Source of the DNA: an uncultured Pelagibacteraceae bacterium | GTDB lineage: Bacteria > Pseudomonadota > Alphaproteobacteria > Pelagibacterales > Pelagibacteraceae | Direction: 5' to 3' | DNA length: 64,000 nt | Assembly (NCBI GenBank): GCA_902581445.1 | Contig: CACHOG010000006.1 | Span: forward strand, 1-64,000 | Shown: positions 58,304 to 64,000 of the stretch, piece by piece | Layout: each line of letters begins with the position of its first letter | How positions within the stretch are numbered: the first letter of the stretch is position 1 | The notes under the pieces: generated by a model | The model's input: the letters and a program-made list of their open reading frames with translations, nothing else | Told to the model about the DNA's origin: nothing | Databases searched by the model: none | Made by a program: the position numbers and the translations under genes

Positions 58304-58331
58304 ATTATAAATTTATTAATGCTTTTGTAAA
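58304..58331 (-). promoter_or_regulatory. Putative mnmE promoter
   Basis: On the minus strand TTTACA (58331-58326) and a perfect TATAAT (58309-58304) are 16 bp apart, 24 bp upstream of the mnmE ATG in the 83-bp gap after rho. It would start the mnmE-mnmG-rsmG-parA-parB unit. Confidence 0.6.
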
Positions 58332-58362
58332 TTGACTATGGATTATTTCTTATATTATCTTT

Positions 58363-59634
58363 TTAAGACGGCTTGTTCATTGAATTAAAGAATTCTGAGT
58401 TATTTTTAGTATTCTTTAATTTAGAATTAATAAACTCTATTGCATCCATAGAACCCATTGGAGCAATTATTCTCCGCAAAACGTTCATTTTTTGAAGATC
58501 AGCTTTATCGAAAATTAATTCCTCACGTCTAGTTCCAGATTTTGTAATGTCAATTGCTGGGAATATTCTTTTTTCTGAAATTTTTCTGTCTAATATCGTT
58601 TCACTATTACCAGTACCTTTAAATTCTTCGAAAATTACCTCATCCATTCTACTTCCGGTGTCAATTAAAGCAGTGGCGATTATGGTTAAAGAACCACCTT
58701 CCTCTATGTTTCTTGCGGCACCAAAAAACCTCTTTGGTCTCTGTAGAGCGTTCGCATCAACACCTCCAGTCAAAACTTTACCTGAACTAGGAACTACGGC
58801 GTTGTATGCTCTACCAAGTCTTGTTATTGAGTCTAGGAGTATAACTACATCCTTCTTATGCTCCGTCAGCCTTTTTGCTTTTTCTATTACCATCTCAGCT
58901 ACAGCTACGTGTCTTTGAGCGGGTTCATCAAAAGTAGAACTAATAACCTCTCCTTTTACTGTTCTTTGCATGTCAGTGACCTCCTCCGGTCTTTCATCAA
59001 TTAATAAAACCATTAAATAGCATTCTGGATGATTTGCAGTTATCGAGTTGGCTATACTTTGTAAAATCATTGTTTTGCCAGCTTTTGGGGGGGATATAAT
59101 TAAAGATCTTTGTCCTTTTCCTATTGGACTTACTAGATCAATTAGTCTTGGAGTTAAATCTGGTTTTTTTTCAATTTTTGTACTTTCAACCTCCATTATT
59201 AATTGTTTATTTGGGTATAAAGGAGTTAAGTTATCAAAAGCTATTTTGTGCTTTGATTTATCAGCATCTTCTAAATTAATTTTGGTAACTTGAAGCAAAG
59301 CAAAATATCTTTCGCCGTCCCTGGGTGCTCTAACTGGTCCTTCAACTGTATCTCCAGTTCTCAATCCAAATCTTCTAATTTGACTTGGGCTAATATATAT
59401 ATCGTCAGGTCCAGGCAAATAGTTCGACTCCATTGCCCGTAAAAAACCAAAGCCATCTTGTAACATTTGCAACACTCCACCTCCCGTAATTTCTTCTCCT
59501 TTTTCAGCTAATTTTTTTAATATAGAGAAAAGAATTTCTTGCTTTCTTAGTGTGCTTGCATTTTCAATTCCCAATTGCTCTGCTTGAGTAATAAGATTTT
59601 CAGATGATTTAGTTTTTAATTCTTGAATATTCAT
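58363..59634 (-). CDS. rho: Transcription termination factor Rho
   Basis: Hexameric RNA helicase. The 423-residue protein has an N-terminal helical domain, the RNA-binding cold-shock-like domain ([20 protein letters not shown]), Walker [12 protein letters not shown], Walker [17 protein letters not shown] and the R-loop region. It lies between mnmE and hemJ with its own promoter. Confidence 0.98.
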   Translation of the reverse strand: MNIQELKTKSSENLITQAEQLGIENASTLRKQEILFSILKKLAEKGEEITGGGVLQMLQDGFGFLRAMESNYLPGPDDIYISPSQIRRFGLRTGDTVEGPVRAPRDGERYFALLQVTKINLEDADKSKHKIAFDNLTPLYPNKQLIMEVESTKIEKKPDLTPRLIDLVSPIGKGQRSLIISPPKAGKTMILQSIANSITANHPECYLMVLLIDERPEEVTDMQRTVKGEVISSTFDEPAQRHVAVAEMVIEKAKRLTEHKKDVVILLDSITRLGRAYNAVVPSSGKVLTGGVDANALQRPKRFFGAARNIEEGGSLTIIATALIDTGSRMDEVIFEEFKGTGNSETILDRKISEKRIFPAIDITKSGTRREELIFDKADLQKMNVLRRIIAPMGSMDAIEFINSKLKNTKNNSEFFNSMNKPS

Positions 59635-59666
59635 AATTTTGGGGAGTTAATTTGTTAGATTTTTTT

Positions 59667-59694
59667 AATATATATATATTTTCTTATTTATCAA
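59667..59694 (-). promoter_or_regulatory. Putative rho promoter
   Basis: On the minus strand TTGATA (59694-59689) and TATATT (59672-59667) are 16 bp apart in the 63-bp gap between hemJ and rho. The -10 box lies in an alternating TA run. About 26 nt of leader would precede the start, with no clear Shine-Dalgarno sequence. Confidence 0.45.
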
Positions 59695-59697
59695 TAC

Positions 59698-60132
59698 CTA
59701 TAGTGGCTTAAAAACTACAGTAAAGATGATTAATATCAATAATATTGTGGGAATTTCGTTAAATATTCTAAAAAATTTTGATGAATATTTATTTTCATTA
59801 GTTTTGAATTTGTTTAAACATCTTCCTAAAAAAAAATGGTAAAATGTTAAGGTTAGTACAAGCAACAGCTTTAAGATTAGCCACTTATTGTAAAGCTGAT
59901 CGAATCCAATACTACCAATCAATGCAAGACCAAAGACCCATGAAAGTATCATCGATGGCATCATTATGTAATTATAAAGCTTAAATTCCATGACTTTGAA
60001 AACTCCGCTTATGTTTTCATCGCTACTTTCTTCAGAATGATATACAAAAATTCTAGGTAGATATAACAGTCCAGCCATCCAAGATATTATAGCTATTAGA
60101 TGTAATGCTTTTAATGATAAGTAAAGGTTCAT
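59698..60132 (-). CDS. hemJ: Protoporphyrinogen oxidase HemJ
   Basis: Membrane protein of the HemJ/UPF0093 family that oxidises protoporphyrinogen IX. The 144-residue protein has four predicted helices, SLKALHLIAIISWMAGLLYL with the conserved His, and KWLILKLLLVLTLTFYHFF. Its start overlaps hemH by 4 bp, so penultimate and last haem steps are coupled (HemJ then HemH). Confidence 0.94.
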   Translation of the reverse strand: MNLYLSLKALHLIAIISWMAGLLYLPRIFVYHSEESSDENISGVFKVMEFKLYNYIMMPSMILSWVFGLALIGSIGFDQLYNKWLILKLLLVLTLTFYHFFLGRCLNKFKTNENKYSSKFFRIFNEIPTILLILIIFTVVFKPL

Positions 60133-61127
60133 TTACTTACAATATATCTTTCAACTAATGTTCCAATTAGTTTTATATGATCGTCGTTATCATTAAGGCA
60201 TGGAACTACATCAAAATTTAATCCCCCTGCACCTAGAAAACTTTCCCTTCCTTGGATTGCTATTTCCTCAAGTGTTTCAACGCAGTCAGCCGAGAAACCT
60301 GGGCAAATCACCAAAATATTTTTTTTCCCTTCGCTAGGTAATTTTTCTAAGGTTTTATCAGTATAAGGTTGTAGCCACTCTTGTGGACCAAATCTTGATT
60401 GAAATGTGGTTTCAATTGGCACTTTTGAAAATTTCTCTTTAACAAGTCTCGTAGTTTTATGACAGTAACAATGATATGGATCACCTTTTTCAAAATATCT
60501 TTTTGGAATACCATGATATGAAGCAACTATTAAGTCAGGCTTCCAATTTATTGATGATATTTTATTTTCAATGCTTTTGACCAAGGCATCAATATAGAGT
60601 GGTTCTGACTCGTAATGTGGAATAATTTGTAAACTTGGCTGCCATCTGGTTTTCATAAGAGTTCTGTAAACTTCATCACAAACCGTTGCCGTCGTTGCGG
60701 CCGCATACTGAGGATATAATGGTAAGATAATTAAATTTTCACATCCATAATTTTGCATTTTTGTTAAAACATTTTTTATACTTGGATTTCCATACCTCAT
60801 AGCAAATTCAACTATAACATTTTTATCATTAATTTTGTTTTTTAACTTCATGGTCTGATTTTGGGTATAATATCTTAATGGAGACATGTTTTCTTCTTTC
60901 ATCCATATTTCCTTATAAGCTTTTGCTGTTTTGGAAGGTCTGAAAGTTAAAATAAAAAGATTTAAAATTATTTGCCAGATTATTGGATTTAGCTCTATAA
61001 CTCTCCTGTCCGATAAAAATTCTTTTAGATATTTCCGTATATCGAGCCAATTTGTAGAATCGGGCGTACCCAGATTAACTAATATTATTCCTGTTTTTCC
61101 AAAGTTTACTTTAGGATGATCTTTCAT
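60129..61127 (-). CDS. hemH: Ferrochelatase
   Basis: Inserts ferrous iron into protoporphyrin IX to make haem. The 332-residue protein has ILVNLGTPDSTNWLDIRKYL at the N-terminus, IILPLYPQYAAATTA, the metal-ligand His in VASYHGIPKRY and CPGFSADCVETLEEI. It overlaps hemE by 17 bp and hemJ by 4 bp. Possible target of iron control, although no Irr-type box is visible in front of hemE. Confidence 0.97.
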   Translation of the reverse strand: MKDHPKVNFGKTGIILVNLGTPDSTNWLDIRKYLKEFLSDRRVIELNPIIWQIILNLFILTFRPSKTAKAYKEIWMKEENMSPLRYYTQNQTMKLKNKINDKNVIVEFAMRYGNPSIKNVLTKMQNYGCENLIILPLYPQYAAATTATVCDEVYRTLMKTRWQPSLQIIPHYESEPLYIDALVKSIENKISSINWKPDLIVASYHGIPKRYFEKGDPYHCYCHKTTRLVKEKFSKVPIETTFQSRFGPQEWLQPYTDKTLEKLPSEGKKNILVICPGFSADCVETLEEIAIQGRESFLGAGGLNFDVVPCLNDNDDHIKLIGTLVERYIVSK

Positions 61128-62124
61128 TAAATTTTCTCACCAACTTTATTAAATATTGTACCATACTTGGGTTAGTTTGAGGTAGAACACCATGTCCTAA
61201 ATTAAATATATATGGATGATTTTTAAAAATACTTAGGTAATAATTAGTTAATTCTTTTACTTTTTTTTTGCTGGATAATAAGATTTTTGGATTCATGCCT
61301 CCTTGAATTGGTATGTTGATATTTTTAATGATATCGCAAGGATTCGTATTATAATCAATATTAATTGCGTCAGGCCTAACAATGTTTGCGTATTCTTTGT
61401 AACTTTTTATATTCCTAGGAAAACATATACAGGGTGTTTTAAAAGATTTAGTTATTTTAACTAATTTTTTTGTTGGTTTATAAATATAATTATCTAGATC
61501 TTCCTCGGCTACTAAACCAGCCCAACTATCAAAAATTTGGATTATATTTGCTCCACTTTTAATTTGACTCTCTATATGAAGAATTAAATATTTATTAATA
61601 TATTTAAGCATCTCATCTATTAATGGTTTATCAGAAAAAATTTTCTTTAGTTTTTTTTTAGGTGATGATTTATTAAGCATATATACAAGTATTGTCCATG
61701 GGCCACCTACAAATCCTATAAGATCTCTATTTTTTAAAGATTTGTCTTTTTTAACATTATTTATAGATTTATAAATTGGCTCTAATTTTTTTTTAAATGT
61801 TGATTTATTGAAATTTTTAATATCATTCAAACTAACAGAACCAAGAAATGGACCAAAATTTTTTCTAAATTCAACTGTTTGTCCTAGAGCATATGGTACC
61901 GTTAAAATATCAGAAAATATAATAGCTGCATCTAGATTATATCTTCTAATTGGTTGTAAAGTTATATTTTTAACTTTTTGGGGATTTAAACATAATTCAA
62001 TGAAATTTAGATTTTTTTTTCTTATTTCTCTAAATTCTGGCAAATATCTTCCAGCTTGCCTCATTAACCAAATAGGCTTAGTAGACCTATCTTTTTTGAA
62101 AATAACTTTTTTTAATGGTGTCAT
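61111..62124 (-). CDS. hemE: Uroporphyrinogen decarboxylase
   Basis: Decarboxylates uroporphyrinogen III to coproporphyrinogen III. The 337-residue protein begins with PIWLMRQAGRYLPEFREIRK, the family signature, and has IIFSDILTVPYALG and FVGGPWTILVYML. It heads the hemE-hemH-hemJ unit and borders the putative origin, the same neighbour as Caulobacter oriC. Confidence 0.97.
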   Translation of the reverse strand: MTPLKKVIFKKDRSTKPIWLMRQAGRYLPEFREIRKKNLNFIELCLNPQKVKNITLQPIRRYNLDAAIIFSDILTVPYALGQTVEFRKNFGPFLGSVSLNDIKNFNKSTFKKKLEPIYKSINNVKKDKSLKNRDLIGFVGGPWTILVYMLNKSSPKKKLKKIFSDKPLIDEMLKYINKYLILHIESQIKSGANIIQIFDSWAGLVAEEDLDNYIYKPTKKLVKITKSFKTPCICFPRNIKSYKEYANIVRPDAINIDYNTNPCDIIKNINIPIQGGMNPKILLSSKKKVKELTNYYLSIFKNHPYIFNLGHGVLPQTNPSMVQYLIKLVRKFNERSS

Positions 62125-62406
62125 ATAAAATATATAATAAAGTTTATTTTAATAGTATATTAGACTGTTAATAACGGTAATAAGTCTTTATCAACACTTT
62201 TTAAATAAATTTTCCACAGGCTCAAATTAATATTTATTTATCTAATGCGTAAAAATTTATTTTAATTATTTAGTTATATATTGTTAATAAAAATTATACA
62301 TGTGGCTAAAAATGTTGATTAACTGGGTTTTTTTCATACAAAAGACTTAAATATTCAATTTCTTAAAAAATAAGTTTATTATTAACAATTAATATACAAA
62401 TTATAC
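62125..62406. other. oriC: Candidate chromosomal replication origin
   Basis: 282 bp, extremely AT-rich, between divergent hemE and ppsR-like genes, and the longest intergenic region of the window. Near-consensus DnaA boxes (consensus TTATCCACA) are TTATTAACA as complement at 62166-62174 and 62282-62290 and forward at 62379-62387, TTATCAACA at 62188-62196, TTTTCCACA at 62210-62218, TTAGCCACA as complement at 62301-62309 and TAATCAACA as complement at 62313-62321. Each differs from consensus by one or two bases. hemE next to oriC is known from Caulobacter, and genes here are transcribed away from the region on both sides. Confidence 0.75.
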
Positions 62407-63231
62407 ATGAATAATTCATACCAAATATACCTGATATCTGATTCAACTGGGGAAACCCTAGATAGAATCTTTTTGGCTTTAAAAGCACAATTTAAAAACT
62501 TTAATTATAAAACAAATCATTTTTCATTCACAAGAACTGAAAATCAAATTTTAAAAATATTAGAAAATTGTAAAAAACACAAAAAGATAATTATACTTTA
62601 TACAATTGTTGATGATAAACTAAGCAGACTTTTAGAAAAAAATTCCAAAAAAAATAACATTCCTTGCTTCGGAGTTTTAGGAGATTTAATTGATAGTTTT
62701 TCTAAACTATTAAATCAAAATGCTTTAAATGTACCTAGCAGACAGCACATAATGAATGATGAGTACTATAAGAAAATTGATGCAATTCAATTTACAATGA
62801 ATCACGATGATGGAAACGCACTAAGTGATATAGAAAAATCAGATATAATATTGATAGGTGTTAGCAGAACTAGTAAAACCCCAACTTCAATTTATTTAGC
62901 TAATAAAGGGTATAAAGTATCAAATATTCCAATTGTTAATAAGAATTCAATACCTGATAATCTAAAGAAAAATAAATCTAATAAGTGCATAATAGGGTTA
63001 GTAGCAGAACCAGAAAGATTGGTAGAAATAAGAAAAAATAGGATGGCCAGTCTTAAAGAGAATCATAATCATAAATACACCAACTTACAAAAAATTTATG
63101 ATGAAGTAGAGGAATCAAAAAATACTTTTTTAAAATTTAAGTGGCCAACTATTGATGTAAGCAGAAAATCAGTCGAGGAAACAGCCGCTTCTGTAATTAA
63201 AATTTATGAGATAAGCAGAAAAAATGCCTGA
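62407..63231 (+). CDS. Kinase-pyrophosphorylase (DUF299, PpsR-like)
   Basis: Regulatory protein family that phosphorylates and dephosphorylates pyruvate phosphate dikinase or PEP synthase. The 274-residue protein has YLISDSTGETLDRIF at the N-terminus and the P-loop GVSRTSKTPTSIYLANKG near residue 155. The target dikinase is not in this window. The first gene right of the putative origin, as its homologue (RP001) is in Rickettsia and Caulobacter. Confidence 0.94.
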   Translation: MNNSYQIYLISDSTGETLDRIFLALKAQFKNFNYKTNHFSFTRTENQILKILENCKKHKKIIILYTIVDDKLSRLLEKNSKKNNIPCFGVLGDLIDSFSKLLNQNALNVPSRQHIMNDEYYKKIDAIQFTMNHDDGNALSDIEKSDIILIGVSRTSKTPTSIYLANKGYKVSNIPIVNKNSIPDNLKKNKSNKCIIGLVAEPERLVEIRKNRMASLKENHNHKYTNLQKIYDEVEESKNTFLKFKWPTIDVSRKSVEETAASVIKIYEISRKNA

Positions 63232-63802
63232 TATTATTTTGGCATCTAAAAGCAAAGTGAGAAAAGCTATACTAGAAAAAAATGAAATCAGTTGCTTAGT
63301 TGAACCATCTAACGTTGATGAAGATCCAGTTAAGATAAGCCTTTTAAAAGAAGGAGCATCACCTGAGATAATATCAAAAAATTTAGCAGAACTAAAAGCT
63401 AATAAAGTTAGCCAAAAAATGCATCAAAATCTAGTTTTGGGAGCTGACAGTGTAATTGACTTAAATGGGGAATTGATATCTAAGCCGGAGAGCAGAAGCG
63501 AGGCGCTTGAAATTTTAAAAAAACTTAACGGAAAAAAACATCACTTAATTAGCTCTGTCTGTATATCAAAAAATGGCGCTATGATATGGAATTATACAGA
63601 TAAAGCAAAATTGACAATGAAAAAAATGACAGAGGAGGATTTAAGGAAATATCTTTCAAAAATTACTGATGAGGCTCTATATTCTTATAATGTATATCAA
63701 ATTGAAGGAGAGGGTAGGAATTTATTTACAAATATAGAAGGAGATGAAGATACTGTTATGGGTTTGCCAGTAAAGAAAATAAAAGATTATTTAAGAAAAT
63801 GA
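63224..63802 (+). CDS. maf: Maf-like nucleoside triphosphate pyrophosphatase
   Basis: House-cleaning pyrophosphatase acting on modified or non-canonical nucleotides. The 192-residue protein has LASKSKVRKAILEKNEI (family S.R...L) and LGADSVIDLNGELISKP with the catalytic Asp, plus YQIEGEGRNLFTNIEGDE near the end. It overlaps the previous gene by 8 bp and aroE by 4 bp. Confidence 0.93.
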   Translation: MPDIILASKSKVRKAILEKNEISCLVEPSNVDEDPVKISLLKEGASPEIISKNLAELKANKVSQKMHQNLVLGADSVIDLNGELISKPESRSEALEILKKLNGKKHHLISSVCISKNGAMIWNYTDKAKLTMKKMTEEDLRKYLSKITDEALYSYNVYQIEGEGRNLFTNIEGDEDTVMGLPVKKIKDYLRK

Positions 63803-64000
63803 AAAAATATATTGTAATTGGAAACCCGATTGAGCATTCACTATCACCAAAACTTCATAATTATTGGTTTAAAAAAAACGAAATAAAAGCAATTTATGAA
63901 AAAAAACTTCTCAAAGAGACTGAGATCGAAAAAACTATTTTAAAGATAAAATCTAAAGAATTAGACGGGATAAACGTAACAGTTCCATTTAAAAATACAG
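63799..64000 (+). CDS. aroE: Shikimate dehydrogenase, 5' part
   Basis: Partial gene running off the window (67 codons visible). The start MKKYIVIGNPIEHSLSPKLH is diagnostic for AroE (the SLSP substrate loop), and DGINVTVPFK contains the catalytic Lys. It overlaps the maf stop by 4 bp. The maf-aroE order right of the origin is typical in alphaproteobacteria. Confidence 0.95.
   Translation, partial: MKKYIVIGNPIEHSLSPKLHNYWFKKNEIKAIYEKKLLKETEIEKTILKIKSKELDGINVTVPFKNT

Noticed and set aside
62125-62406. CtrA sites (TTAA, 7 bp, TTAA) in the origin, as in Caulobacter
   Set aside because: Several TTAA tetramers are present but none is followed at the right distance by a second exact TTAA; near matches are expected by chance at this AT content.

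Overview
This window looks like the origin-proximal chromosome of a SAR11-type alphaproteobacterium (Pelagibacterales, 'Candidatus Pelagibacter'-like). I base this on a very AT-rich sequence, gaps of usually 0-50 bp, many stop/start overlaps, short versions of conserved proteins, and alphaproteobacterial gene order (irr beside fabA-fabB-fabI; parB-parA-rsmG-mnmG-mnmE-rho-hemJ-hemH-hemE beside a putative origin). Species assignment is inference. I see no rRNA, tRNA, CRISPR array, insertion sequence, prophage or toxin-antitoxin locus. Almost everything is core housekeeping, and no stretch over 300 bp lacks a gene.

Layout. 1-6.3 kb: rpsT and mutM on the minus strand, diverging from ubiE-ubiB-coaBC-dut-moeB-like-SH3. 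6.3-9.3 kb: an iron/peroxide block, irr then katG then a DUF2061 gene, with a perfect 7-1-7 palindrome of Irr-box type ahead of katG. 9.4-12.7 kb: fabA-fabB-fabI, a 50-codon membrane ORF and a GDSL lipoprotein. 12.7-13.25 kb: a GC-rich hairpin, a small secreted protein, and a small gene broken by an in-frame stop. 13.25-26.2 kb: a long leftward run tsaB-fur-miaB-phoH-ybeY-lnt-metK-(terminator)-nusA-infB-rbfA-rpsO-pnp, a trimmed form of the alphaproteobacterial superoperon. 26.1-37.3 kb: envelope and general metabolism (polysaccharide deacetylase, Bax-like glucosaminidase, nfuA, trpS, murJ, maeB, BON lipoprotein, rsmI, LppC-like protein, rdgB). 37.3-44.5 kb: grpE-dnaK-dnaJ with a sigma-32-type promoter before dnaK, then FkbM methyltransferase, a 55-codon membrane ORF, dapB, nth and a PfkB kinase. 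44.5-48 kb: a tiny ArfA-like ribosome-rescue ORF, a winged-helix regulator with a degenerate receiver, an L,D-transpeptidase, yggS, a ThiE/TenI-like protein and the major porin. 48.2-52.8 kb: DUF3576 lipoprotein, leuS, lptE, holA. 52.8-62.1 kb: parB-parA-rsmG-mnmG-mnmE-rho-hemJ-hemH-hemE, with a perfect parS inside rsmG. 62.1-62.4 kb: a candidate oriC. 62.4-64 kb: ppsR-like, maf and the start of aroE.

How it fits together. The right end carries origin and segregation functions (oriC, parABS), tRNA and rRNA modification, and haem synthesis. Haem supply links to the irr-katG block, since KatG is a haem enzyme and Irr is the haem/iron-sensing Fur-family regulator of alphaproteobacteria. The least ordinary items are the ArfA-like ORF, the irr-box-katG unit, the reduced tsaB whose 5' end overlaps a divergent gene, the interrupted CGCC-tailed gene, and the GNRA-loop hairpin at 12690-12714.
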